Shown here piece by piece: positions 1 to 10,159 of a DNA stretch of 64,000 bases; the first letter of the stretch is position 1, and every line of letters starts with the position of its first letter. The DNA lies in contig CM071568.1 of the NCBI GenBank assembly GCA_036426205.1, positions 218,967,216 to 219,031,215 of the forward strand. Direction: 5' to 3'. The DNA comes from Ascaphus truei. Its lineage: Eukaryota; Chordata; Amphibia; Anura; Ascaphidae. The position numbers and the translations under genes were made by a program. The notes beneath the pieces were generated by a model that was not told the DNA's origin, searched no databases, and saw only the letters and a program-made list of their open reading frames with translations.

Positions 1-431
1 CATCTGGAATCAACTCCAGACCTTTTACCTGCTTATTTGATGATGAAATAACGAAGGAATAGTCCACACCTGTCCATGAAACAGCTTTTGAGTCAATTGT
101 CCAATTACTTTTGGTCCCTTGAAAAAGAGGGGGCTACATATTAAAGAGATGTAATTCCAAAACCCTTCCTCTAATTAGGATATGAATAACCTCAAATTAA
201 AGCTGATAGACTGCACCTTAAGCCCATATTCATTATTTAACTGTAACTTGAATTTATTTTGGCAAACAGCCGAAATAACAAAACTTGTATCAGTGTCCAA
301 TTATTTCCGGACCTAACTGTATACACATATAACATAATACAAATGTATTACTGACAGGTATGGGTAATGAAGGGCTTGACCTTTATTAAAAGCAGAAACA
401 TATACCCCTACCATCAAACCTCCCCCCCCCC
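1..431. other. Probable LTR start and flank of the Gmr1-like relic
   Basis: There is no gene here. On the minus strand a run of G preceded by AA (about 421-435) looks like a polypurine tract. It is followed leftward by TGATGG, a possible LTR start at about 418, and by an AATAAA signal near 386-392. The rest, to position 1, is AT-rich intron sequence in which I recognise nothing. The far end of the LTR was not found. Confidence 0.35.
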
Positions 432-1327
432 TTAAGCAGAGAGCTTTAGGTTAGCGACCCAAATGGGTTGATCCCCAAGCATGATGCCTGAAGGTCGGAG
501 CCTAGCCGGCCCTGGTTCGACCTGCCGGGAAAGTCCATCGGCATTGTTGTGCTCACTCCTTCTTGTGATGTACGGTGAAGTCATACTCCTGTAAGGCCAG
601 AGTCCACCGCAACAGCTTGGCATTATTCCCAGAGATTCACTGCATCCAGGTCAGGGGATTATGGTCGTAATGAACATAAAATGGCGGCCATACACATATG
701 GTTGGAGTTTCTGGAGAGCCCGTACTATGTTAGTCACGTCGATCAGGAGTTTGGCGAGGGCACTGTAGTGTGGTTCAAACTTGCGGTAATACCCGGCAGT
801 CCCCAGAAATGCTATCACCTGTTTCTTGGTCTTTAGGAAACGGCCACCCCACAATGGCTTCCACCTTGGTGGGCTCAGGCTTGAGATGCCCTGTGCCTGA
901 GGTATACAACCTTTCTTCTCCATGCTCCGCTTCACCTCCACAGACACTCGATATGCTGACTTACAGGGGGGGCTTTGATCACCAGTGTTGACCAGATGAT
1001 CAGTGAGGTGAATCCATCCTGGCTTGTCCATGAACAGACTCCCATACCTTCCTAACAAATCTCGCACCTGCTTCCGTTGGGAAGCCGCGAGCTGGACCCG
1101 ATCATGTCTACCGCCACCCACTGGAAGGGTTCCCCAATCACTAGTAGTGGCCTCAGGAGGGCCTTCGCCCTATCGCCTGGTCGCCCCAATCGCTGGCAGG
1201 TATTACAGGTGCGGCAGAATGCCGATGCCTCCTGCGATACCCTTGCCCAGTAGAAACTCTGACTCTCATACGGGTAACCCCCCAATGACTCACTAGCGGG
1301 AAAGCATGCATAGGGTGAGCTACACAT
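432..1327 (-). pseudogene. Gmr1-like Ty3/Gypsy pol relic, integrase before RT
   Basis: Broken retroelement polyprotein read leftward in three pieces. 1327-1052 holds an integrase zinc-finger region (CRTCNTCQRLGRPGDRAKAL) running into QWVAVDMIG, the start of the catalytic core. It joins directly to an RT N-terminal region (QRKQVRDLLGRYGSLF, then LTDHLVNTGD) at about 1090-930. After a deletion comes the thumb/connection segment (QVIAFLGTAGYYRKF), and 623-432 has the RNase H end (HNNADGLSRQ). A polypurine tract follows at once, so RNase H is the last domain. The order IN-RT-RH is that of Gmr1-like elements, whereas ordinary Gypsy has IN last. It is non-functional: the RT active site and most of IN are gone. 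A local rearrangement of an ordinary Gypsy is the alternative. Confidence 0.65.
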
Positions 1328-1339
1328 ACTGCATGAGGA

Positions 1340-2100
1340 TTTACCAAGCTGTTGGTGGACAAATTGGAGAATCTCTGGCCAAGATTAGGTTCTTCCTTCT
1401 CTGGACATTACTATCTTCCCCTGTGGACGGCCGTCGACGGTAGACTACCAGTGAAAGAGGGAGTGCTGTCCTTTCTCCATTGCCTAGCCCAGGGTGGTTC
1501 CACTGCTTGTTACCTCAGCCTGTTTGTGAGTGTATTACTTTTTTTTATTGATTAATGTTATAAAGCAACCTGCACTATTTTTGTGTCCTCTATTTTTCAT
1601 ATATGGGAATCTCCTCTCCCTTTTCCTCCATACTTATACATCTGGTTCTGACGGATATCGCCACGAGAGTATTTACACGAGGTGCTTACTCTACACAACC
1701 GCACAGACATTATCTCTCACGGAATATGTGAGTGAGCAATTTATCCTTTAATCAATTTAATTCATTTTGAAAACATTTTTGCACTATATGTGTGTTTTTT
1801 TCTTAATTTTTATATACACCTGGTTATGTGTGCACTCCTGATTTTCGTTTCCTGCCATAGTTACAGGGACTTGGATTGAGTCCACTTCCGGAGCTGTACC
1901 AATTCAGAGGACTGTATAAATGTATTACTTCTCTTTCGATAGTGTGTTCTCTTGGTTTGATCTAAAACGGTATTAGCACTTGATTTTTTTTGTTTTCAGC
2001 ACTGGTTGGAGGATAATTTTTTATCAGTGAAGAGAAGTAGGTTTTCTTGGCAAGGAAGACGGCAGTGTTATAGGATGAAAGCATATATTTGTAGTGGCGT
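1340..2100 (+). repeat. Penelope-type terminal unit tail (candidate)
   Basis: T-rich sequence with no coding capacity. The part at about 1500-1740 shares a layout and the motif CTCACGGAATATGTGAG with about 46980-47180 (there CTCACAGAATATGTGAG), so it is a dispersed repeat. Its style, short T-rich blocks around GC-rich ones, resembles the terminal units that follow hammerhead motifs elsewhere in the window, but no hammerhead core is visible here. The assignment to Penelope is inference. Confidence 0.3.
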
Positions 2101-2239
2101 TAGTCTGCATTTTAGTGGTATCTCCTCCAGAAACCTTCTGCAGTGCTTGAGCACTTTGTCAATGCAATGAAAAGCATCTACTGTAGTTGCTACAAAGTGT
2201 CCCTTTATATTTTTGACATATGCGCCCTATATTTGCAGT

Positions 2240-2580
2240 GGGAGAGGGAAGCAAAGTGAAGACAAGCAGTGTCCACACCAGAGGCGGAAGTAGGGGGGAG
2301 GTGAGCAGGGCAGCTGCCCCAGATGCAGTAGATTAGTAAGCAGAGAATGGAGTGGGAGTGAAAGAGAATAGAGGAGGAGGGGGGAGAGAGAATGGGGGAG
2401 AAGGGATGGAGTGAGAGAGAATGGAGGAGAGGGTAAGAGAATGGGCGGTAGGAATGGGGGACAGAGAGAATGGGGCAGGAAGTGGGAAAAGGGTGTGTGT
2501 GTGGTTATTTAAAATATATTGTTGGGGGGGGGGGGGAGCTGTTGGTGGAACTTGCCCCAGGCACAAAAATACCTAGTTCC
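2240..2580. repeat. Purine-rich low-complexity repeat
   Basis: A run of GGAGA/GAGAATGG-like words ends in a G-tract and GCTGTTGGTGGAACTTGCCCC. Its left edge carries GGGCAGCTGCCCC and its right edge TTGCCCCAGGCA, which suggests a degraded interspersed repeat. The proline/serine-rich frame on the minus strand is a product of base composition. Confidence 0.35.
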
Positions 2581-4102
2581 TCTTGTCCACACTAATACTT
2601 TTTAGAGTATTGCAATAATTAAAACAAAATTGGGGGGAAGTAGATTTAAATACAATAAGTATAAGTACTTTGACATCCCTGTGAATAATTGGTGGTCCAG
2701 GAAGTTGTTACTATGTTACAGAACAAAACAAGGTTGAAAATGAAAGCTCACAGTATTGTGAAAAAGTAAATTTGTACATTCTTTCTTGAGATGAAAAAGT
2801 GTCACCTTATCCAAGTACAATACTTTAACCACAATAAGAGTCACAAACTTCATTATTTGACCTTAAGATATAAGCCAGTGAAAATACACTACAAAATGAT
2901 CCTAGCTTTGGTTAAATGTAAACTGTAAATTAACATAATTTAAACAAGCAACTGAGCTTAGTCAACTTTTTCACCTGTATAAATACATTCCATATTCGTT
3001 CTTCAGTAAACTGTTGTTTCTTCTCTTTCAGAGAGTTAAAGTGCTCACCAAGCGGTGCTCCTTCAATCAGCTCCATAACAATATATAGTTTGTCATCTAT
3101 AGAAACCAAAGCACAGAAAATATAAAACGTAAGCTTGGCAATTCTTCTGTATATTCAGTTAACAATTATATTTTTCAGAATTTGAGATATGGGTTCTTCA
3201 GAGTTTCTCAAAATATTATTTCCTTAAAGTAAAATAAAATGCATTTATGGGTGAAGCAACCAACCATATTATTTAAAAGTCTGTATAAATCTGGCACTAT
3301 GGTGAATATTTAGTAAGCAGTGGTTTGCCGTAAGACAACCTCTAGGTGTTGTAAGATGGAAGGAATGGGCTATAAAGTGTCTTGTGGCATAGCATCACTC
3401 AGTAAATATACAGTAGATTGTTACTGAAATTATTCTAGCATTTTAAAGGACAATTAGATAGATGAGACCGCTTACACCATGTATGTCCTATGGTATATAC
3501 AGAGATTCAAGCAGGTGCTTGGGGAAATAATATAGCTATTTTTACAGAGTTGATCTAAGAAAGATCAGAAAGATTCCCCATATCTCTAGCACTCAATGCT
3601 GGATAATAGTAGACAGACAACAGTGGTCTAACAGATAATTGCTGTAAATCGGTCTAATGACCCAGGAGGACCAGGAAGATCAAAATAAAAATAATAAAGT
3701 TTTATTTCATAATCACAATAGAAAATTAATGTAAAGGTTTAAAAACATATATGTAGCGATACAATTCCCAAAATTAATTTGCCTATAGAGAGGCTGTTCA
3801 AGGTAAGTACACCTCTATGGGTTTAATGATATGCAGCCTATTCTATGTTGACATCGAAATACACTATAATAGTTTCCTCTCAGGAATAGCGGTCTACCTA
3901 GGATACAATGTATCTGTGTAGAAAGGTATCAGAGGTTATTACGGTATCAAGTGTATTAATGGTATATCCCCGAATGAATATCTCGATATACATATACCAT
4001 CCTATGCACAGAGTCCACTGTTACAATATGTCCGCAAATTAAATTGGTCGCAAAATACATATGTCCCATAATCATCTAAACAGACTTGATAATATCTCAA
4101 GG
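2580..4102. other. Intron sequence flanking the last exon
   Basis: Apart from the exon at 2975-3096, I see only AT-rich intron. From about 3660 to 4102 the AATAAAGTTTTATTT start and repeated short AT words suggest another degraded interspersed repeat, possibly a Penelope-type tail, without a recognisable core. Confidence 0.4.
2975..3096 (-). CDS. NEK10: NEK10 exon k: kinase hinge and helix D/E
   Basis: 122 bp, 40 full codons plus two bases that complete the Asn codon begun in the previous exon. It encodes DKLYIVMELIEGAPLGEHF and continues to EERIWNVFIQ. YIVMELIEGAPLG is the hinge of the kinase, where the adenine of ATP is held. The acceptor is TTTCTATAG at 3097-3105 and the donor is GTGAAA just below 2975. 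The next coding exon, with the catalytic loop, is not in the window. Confidence 0.93.
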
Positions 4103-4219
4103 TGACCAAATTCAAAATTAGCATTGCATGTCCAAATAAAACCACTCGCCAATCAATTAAAGAAATAAAATCACTAGGCATTTAATAAAATAATTAAAAC
4201 CTCTATGCAATAAATTACA
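4103..4219 (+). repeat. Outer left arm of foldback element, split by Gypsy
   Basis: This stretch is an imperfect inverted match to about 12230-12360: words such as AATAAAATAATTAAAACC and AAAACCACTCGCCAATCAAT recur there in reverse complement. The arm resumes at 10160, so the Gypsy element at 4220-10159 was inserted into it. The duplicated target TACA is at 4216-4219 and 10160-10163. Confidence 0.7.
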
Positions 4220-5360
4220 TGTAGCCAGGTCCCCCAGGCTTACCCTTATCTCCGTATGCTGGGAAAATAAGTAAGGTTGCAGTGCGTGCAGAGAGTGCTT
4301 CGGCACATCGGAGGCTCCGCAGTGACCCGAGCGAGTAGGGCACCGCCATGTTTGGTGTTCGCGCATGCGCGGAGAGCCCGTGGAGGTGGTGAGAGAGCAG
4401 AGGCCGTGCATGCGCAGTAGGGGTTTTGAGAGCCCGCGAAACAGGAGCTACTCCTATAGGGTGGAGCGCACGGGACTACGAGTCCCAGGAGCCTTAGCGA
4501 GACCAGGTGACGCCAGGGAGCCTACAGGGTGGGTGGATTCGCGGAAGGAAGGGTTAGGAGGTTGCGCAGGGGAGCACGTTGGGAGAGCTGATCAGGAGGA
4601 GGAAGGAGAAGGAGTTCTGCGTGTAGGGCGGCCAGTAGCCCCTACACTAGGCCATATACCCACGGCCCAGTTAGGCCCTGAGTCACCGTGAGTGAAGCGG
4701 ACATAGGGACAGGCCATAAGATAGGAACCAGCCCCTTTAGTACCAGTAGGAGAGTGTTACACCCAGAGACTGTCGCGTTACCATACCGGAGGTTTGGTCT
4801 CAGACCTTGCCCAGCACAGCAGTCGCCAACCGGGTGGGATCGCCCCGGAAAGGTATTCCTGGAGTGTCTTCATCATGTGAAGTTCCTTTGCAGGCCCGAG
4901 CGCTGGAGCGCTCGGCAGGTAACCTCAATAAGTGCACCAACTCTAAGATCAGAACATAGTGGCTGCGCACACACACACATACCCTACGTTGGAGGTGGGG
5001 GGACTGTGGTGTGGGAAACTGGACACGGTGTGGTACACGGTGAAGGGGCTGCGTCCTGTGAGACGCAGTAGAGACTATACGGAGGGACACCTGTTTGATG
5101 ATATGCAAGGTTATGGTTGCCATTAGTAAAGTCATTGGTTATTTTATATGCTGTGTGTATTGTATTACATTATTGTCCTGTGAGGAACAACTTCCACTCT
5201 GCTGGGAGCCATCACAGGTGGAGGCGCTGCACTTGGTAAAGGGTTATTTGGTATTCATATGTATTGTCCCAGGCTCTCCATGGCGGAGGCTTAGGCCCTG
5301 CGAGCCAACAGGTTGAACAGCATTGGTAGCGCACTGTATTTAATAGGAAACAGGGCTACA
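4220..5360 (+). repeat. 5' LTR of the Gypsy element
   Basis: 1141 bp from TGTAGCCAGG to CAGGGCTACA. Its last 410 bp match 9728-10159 closely. The 4330-4700 part is CpG-rich with GCGCATGCGC and TGCATGCGCAG words, a plausible promoter region. The start is set by the terminal inversion and the TACA duplication. The frames across it are not genes. Confidence 0.85.
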
Positions 5361-5380
5361 TTTGGAGGCGCTGCTGAGAT
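5361..5380 (+). promoter_or_regulatory. Primer-binding-like site next to the 5' LTR
   Basis: The LTR is followed by TTTGGAGGCGCTGCTGAGAT. Nearly the same site follows the other two Gypsy LTRs (TTTGGAAGCACTGCTGAGAT at 16479; TGGAGGCGCTGCTGAGAT on the minus strand at about 40843-40862). A conserved block in this place that begins TGG, the complement of a tRNA CCA end, is the expected primer site. I cannot assign the tRNA. Confidence 0.55.
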
Positions 5381-5428
5381 CAGACCTGGGGTGCCCCGAT
5401 CCGAAATTCACACAGCCTCCGTTCCAGA

Positions 5429-6185
5429 ATGACTCTCCCCTCACGTCAGAGCGTGCGCGAATGGGCGCGGCAAATGCAAACACCCGCCCGCCGCGTGGTG
5501 GCCGTGAGTCAAGTTCCTATGGCCTTGCCCTTAGAGACATTACAAACGGCCCTAAGACAACTACCAGGATTCTCCAAAGCCCGCCTGGTGGATGTCCTCA
5601 TAGACCAAGACGCCAAGTGGAACACGCTGCTAGTTGACTGTCGCAGAGACTTAGTGGTCCTGGAACCCTCCGTTCCCCAATACCTACAGCTCCCCAATTC
5701 CCCACCTGGCGGAAGCCCCTTTGTCTACCCACTCAGGGACATACCCACCGACGTGCTCGGCGAAGACTGTCATACTCCTGCCTCTGCCAATTACCCGGCC
5801 AGTGACGTGGGTAGTTGTCGGTCAGGATTCAGTTACCCGGGGTCCAGTGCGTCCGAAGAAGCTGGACCTGCCCAAGTATCCGATCATCCGGGGGACCAAT
5901 GCCGACATTGTGCAGGCCGTTATCCGGGCCTACTTGCAAGAGACGAATGAATTGCATATGTCCAGTCTTCAACTGCAGCTTATTCAGGTGGGCAGGGACC
6001 CCCCGACCTCGGTCCCCGAGAGCTACGGACTGTTGTTCTGCGGCAGAGCCGGGCTAACGGAAATTCCGCCGGGAGCGGTACAGAGAATGCCGGCATGGTG
6101 CTCCTATGCAGAGCATGAAGACACCGAGCACCTCTTCTCATTGGAAAGCACTCCTGAAGAAGATGCCCGGAGAGGATACGAATAG
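5429..6185 (+). pseudogene. Gypsy gag-protease remnants
   Basis: The reading starts MTLPSRQSVREWARQMQT at 5429 in one frame and gives a short capsid-type N-terminal piece (LRQLPGFSKARLVDVL). Near 5760 the sense shifts to the frame starting upstream at 5721, which continues PKYPIIRGTNADIVQAVIRA and later resembles a linker. The protease proper (D-S/T-G) is not seen, so most of gag is deleted. It is non-functional. Confidence 0.6.
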
Positions 6186-6232
6186 TACCTGAGTATCGGA
6201 ACTGGGCCGCTGCCCTTCCTCGTCGCATCTAT

Positions 6233-7420
6233 GTGTTGGTGCAGAACCTCTCCCCCTTCACCATGGCTATAGATGCTGGACAAAAATTGGGTCGGATCTA
6301 CCCGATCAGTCTAGTGGATGAGCCTGTCCAGGTCAAAACCGCCCGTGCAGGATGCTCCCCAGAAGGGCTAGAATTTGACTTTGGGTCGTCCGGGCTGCCC
6401 GAGGAGTGGAAAGAGAGGCTAAGGGGCCAATTAGAGGACAGGCGTGACGTCTTCTCTACTGGTGAAATGGATGTAGGGTGCAGTCGCAGTGCCCAGCATA
6501 CTATTCGGATGAATGACACGACTCCCTTTCGTGAGCGCTTTCGGCGCATCGCCCCTAGGGACATTGACGATTTACGGGCCGTGATTCACGAAATGGAGGA
6601 GGCCGGGATCGTCACGGAGTCAAGGAGTCCCTACGCGTCCCCCATTGTGGTGGTGAGGAAGAAGAATGGGACTGTGAGACTGTGTGTGGATTATAGGACC
6701 TTGAATAATCGCACGATTCCTGATCAGTATAACCTCCCTCGCATAAAAGAGATCCTGAATGCCCTCAATGGGAGCATATGGTTCAGTGTGTTGGATCTAA
6801 GATCCGGGTACTACCAGGTGCCCATGAGCCCCGAGTATCAAGAGAAGACGGCCTTCATCTGTCCGTTGGGATTCTATCAATTCACCTTCATGCCACAGGG
6901 CATTTGTGGAGCGCCGGCCACCTTCCAAAGACTGATGGAGAAAACCTTGGGACACCTGAATCCCAGTGAATGTTTGGTGTATCTGGACGACATTATTGTT
7001 TGCGGCAGAACACTGGAGGAACATGAGACCCGAATCCTGAAGGTACTTGACCGTCTCGGTCAAGAGGGACTCAAGTTGTCCTTGGATAAATGCTGATTCT
7101 GTAGAATCTCAGTGACCAACGTGGGACACATCATGTCCGCTGAGGGAATAGCCACTGACCCCGCCAAGATAGAAGCCGTAGTAAGCTGGCCGCGCCCCGA
7201 TAATGTGGTAGAATTGCGCTCTTTCTTGGGGTTCTGCGGATACTATCGCAGGTTCGTGGAGGGATATTCTCGTCGGGCCAAGCCCCTCAACAGTCTCCTC
7301 AAAAAATATCCAGAAGACACGGGACGAAGGTGGCTGTATACACACTGGCTAATGCTTAGTGTTATCACTAGTACATACACGGTTGCTGCTCTGTTTAATC
7401 AAGTCTCAAGCTCAATGCTT
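6233..7420 (+). pseudogene. Gypsy reverse transcriptase, broken
   Basis: 287 codons open from 6233 to 7096. Seen in order: the N-terminal linker (AQHTIRMNDTTPFRERFRRI), the fingers (YASPIVVVRKKNGTVRLCVDY), LRSGYYQVPM, FMPQGICGAPATFQRLM, and the catalytic YLDDIIV at about residue 255. A stop at 7096 (TGA after DKC) interrupts the palm/thumb. The thumb resumes in the next frame from 7112 (VTNVGHIMSAEG, then LRSFLGFCGYYRRFVEGYS) and ends at about 7340. RNase H is absent. The product would reverse transcribe the element RNA in the capsid; this copy cannot. Confidence 0.9.
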
Positions 7421-7445
7421 TGAACAAACTCTCTGTTAGGGAGTT
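7340..7445. other. Non-coding patch at the RNase H deletion
   Basis: About 100 bp that does not continue either pol half (TACACACTGGCTAATGCTTA and following). It marks where RNase H and the integrase N-terminus were lost, either as filler DNA or as a small insertion. Confidence 0.45.
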
Positions 7446-8547
7446 TGTATGGGTGCCGGGAGTGCTCCGATCACGAGCCTTCAGATCAGGGCAGAGACTT
7501 TGAGAGCAAACTAATCCGGGAATTATTAAAGATCTTGCATATCACCAAATCACGAACCACCCCGTACCACTCTGAAGGAGATGCCTTGCCTGAACGGTTC
7601 AATAGCACTTTGCTAGACATGCTGGGAACCTTAACGGGGATTCAAAAGACTGAGTGGAGAAGACATGTTGAAACGTTAGTACACGCCTACAACTGCACCA
7701 GACACGAATCCACGGATTCTCGCCCTACTTTCTGATGTTCGGGAGAGAAGCCTGACTGCCAGTAGACATACGGTTACGGGTCTCCACTGATGGGGTTCAT
7801 AACGCCACTCATTTCAAATATGTACAGAGACTACAAGAGAACCTGCAACAGGCCTATCAGCAAGCTGAAAGATCTACGGAAAAGCTGAACGCTGGTAATA
7901 AGAAACGCTATGACCACAAGGTCAAACACCGGGACATTCGACCTGGAGATGCGGTACTTCTCCGCAACTTGGGAGTACCGGGGAAACACAAGCTGGCTGA
8001 CCGGTGGCGAGAAGGAGTCTATGCGGTAGAGTCGCAAATGCCTGGCCTCCCGGTCTATCGTATCAAGGACTCTGAGGGCCGGGTAAAGGTATGGCACAGA
8101 AACCATTTGCTTCCTATCCCGCAAGTGGAAGGGGATGAGCCCGAAATACCAGCTACTCCATTGGATGGAGAAATGAACCCGTGTGAGGTTAGCCCAGAGA
8201 CTGACAATAATACGGCCTATGAAGACCCACAGGAGGGACCCTATCAAAGGAGCCCTCCAACATGACGAGCATCTCCAGGAGGAGCTACGGGTAAAGGGCT
8301 CGGGAAACAAACACCTAATACGGTGGCTCCCGAGAATTCTACTTTGGACCCGCAGAGTTCATGTTTTGTGCCGTCCAATGATCATGTAGAGACTGTAACC
8401 CCCACCAGGGAAGAGGCTGCGCCTCAGGACTATAATAGTCATTCTCCCGAGGGAGTGACAGAAGAACAGCTCCGACGGAGCCAGAGAATTGTGCAGCCTC
8501 CAATGAGGATGACCTATGATCAGTTTGGGGCACCCCATTGCCCCTGA
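7446..8547 (+). pseudogene. Gypsy integrase core end and C-terminal domain
   Basis: 7485-7735 holds the second half of the catalytic core: SDQGRDFESKLIRELLK (an Asp of the DDE triad), TTPYHSEGDALPERFN with the glycine-rich turn and Glu altered from the usual P-Q-x-x-G-x-x-E-R-x-N pattern. After a stop at 7735 the frame from about 7800 gives the chromovirus-like C-terminal part (NKKRYDHKVKHRDIRPGDAV, WREGVYAVESQ, VKVWHRNHLLPI) up to RRSQRIVQPPMRMTYDQFGA at 8547. Several frame breaks make it inactive. Confidence 0.85.
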
Positions 8548-8580
8548 CGAAGCTCCGCCTGGAGAGAAACGCGTAGGGCG
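8539..8580 (+). ncRNA. Hammerhead-ribozyme-like motif 1
   Basis: Core CTGACGA at 8544-8550 and GAAA at 8566-8569. Stem II is CTCC/GGAG (8553-8556 with 8561-8564) closed by GCCT. The six-base palindrome ACGCGT (8569-8574) stands where stem III should be, then A as the cleavage-site base (8575). Stem I pairs TGCCC (8539-8543) with GGGCG (8576-8580). One or two extra bases lie between the core and stem II compared with the textbook hammerhead. Type I, short stem III. Activity is not shown. Confidence 0.55.
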
Positions 8581-9723
8581 TGGGCATTGTGGCATGGTGA
8601 CGTATCATCACGTAGAGCAGCTGATCCAACAACAACCGGTCTACTGCAGGAGTGTCTGAGCAGCGTTGTGTACCGCCACAGAGCAGAGTTTAAGCGGCTA
8701 TTAGCTAAGTATTATGCAGAGTTTTGTGGATACTTTATTGAGTGTTTGGTTGCCAGTTGAGAACAATTTTGAATACATGGTCTTTCACTAGGTATAGGGA
8801 CTCCCAGTACAAGTTGACAGCGATGTTGGAGCTGTGCTACTTGAGAGCAAGTAGCTTTCATATGATAGTTTAGCTGCTTAGGCATTCCCCCTCACTGACT
8901 GTGCAACCTCACTTCTCTGATAAACATATTGCTCAACTGATTGCTCTTGCGTCTTTGGTATACACGGCTTGCTATGCCAATATTCCATTGTGGCACATAG
9001 AATATTCATTTAATATATGCAATGACGTTCTTTTATTAATTCAACTGCACTAGTGACTTCACAACCACTAACTGAGAGGTGTACAACTTGATTTCAGAAT
9101 ATCTAGCAGGAGGTTCATATTGGCACATTGAAGTATCAATATCTCATAGTTTTGTGGAGTCACATCTACTATTGTTGTTGGTTGGAATCAGTAACATCAG
9201 CACTATGTGTTTTAATAATATTTTATTATCATTTTTTATTTTTTCACCTTGGTTTTTCACTATATATATTCACTAAAAATTAAAAATTGTTATTGTGATG
9301 TGCACCAAAAATGTACTTCTGTGAATGATCTTGTGACCTAGTCACGTTTTCATTTAAATTGTTAATACTATTAACTACTGTACATTGGTAGCACTCATTT
9401 GTGTCATTAATAGACACTTGAAAATAATATTCTTTGAACATTGTTTAACATTTATGAGTGGAGTGAGCGGTGTGTTATGTTTTGTGTTGTGAGGCTCAGC
9501 AGTGGGCTCGCAATTGAGTAAAGTCCGTTATCGTTATGTTCAGTGAAATGTATAACCTTATATAGAGTGTGTAATGTATCGTTGTACGTATTCATGCATT
9601 TTTATTATATAATCGTTGTTGGTCTTTCGTCGGAAAGGCTTGCGCATACCGAGTGTAATGATCTGTGATGACCAGCACATTGCAGATTCACTGGCTATCC
9701 GGTTCAATTCACAGGAAGTCCAT
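8548..9723 (+). repeat. Hammerhead-led unit replacing the 3' LTR start
   Basis: Starts with hammerhead motif 1, then about 1.1 kb of AT-rich DNA without coding sense, with TTTTATTATCATTTTTTATT blocks. It occupies the place of the 5' part of the 3' LTR. A direct duplication at its ends was not found, so insertion plus deletion or recombination are both possible. Confidence 0.45.
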
Positions 9724-10159
9724 GCAACTATAAGATCAGAACATAGTGGCTGCGCAGTCACACACACACATACCCTACATTGGGGGGGGGGGGGCTGTGG
9801 TGTGGGAAACTGGACACGATTTGGTACACGGTGAAGGGGTCGCGTCCAGTGAGACGCAGTAGTATAGTGTCTCCTATATGGAGGGACACCTGTTTGATGA
9901 TATGCAAGGTTATGGTTGCCATTAGTAAAGTCATTGGTTATTTTATATGCTGCGTGTATTGTATTACATTATTGCCCTGTGAGGAACAACTTCCACTCTG
10001 CTGGGAGCCATCACAGGTGGAGGCGCTGCACTTGGTAAAAGGTTATTCGGTATTCATATGTATTGCCCCAGGCTCTCCATGGCAGAGGCTTAGGCCCTGC
10101 GAGCCAACAGGTTGAACAGCATTGGTAGCGCACTGTATTCAATAGGAAACAGGGCTACA
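9724..10159 (+). repeat. 3' LTR of the Gypsy element, 5'-truncated
   Basis: 436 bp nearly identical to the end of the 5' LTR, from CAACTATAAGATCAGAACAT to GGCTACA. The first ~700 bp present in the 5' LTR are missing. Confidence 0.85.

Larger units (their letters stand above)
4220..10159 (+). mobile_element. Ty3/Gypsy retrotransposon, degraded
   Basis: The element starts with TGTAGCC and ends with GGCTACA, perfect inverted ends, and is flanked by the 4-bp duplication TACA. The 5' LTR (4220-5360) is followed by a primer-binding-like site, a broken gag-protease-RT region, an integrase fragment and integrase C-terminal region, and the end of the 3' LTR (9724-10159). The order RT then IN is the ordinary Gypsy order. 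RNase H and half of the integrase are deleted near 7340-7450. The 5' part of the 3' LTR is missing and about 1.2 kb of other sequence with a hammerhead motif stands in its place. Confidence 0.85.

Noticed and set aside
1..2974. Search for the NEK10 exon with the HRD catalytic loop
   Set aside because: No minus-strand reading with HRD-x-x-x-x-N was found; the exon must lie outside the window.
5980..6564. Minus-strand frames opposite the Gypsy gag/RT
   Set aside because: Shadows of the plus-strand pol reading.
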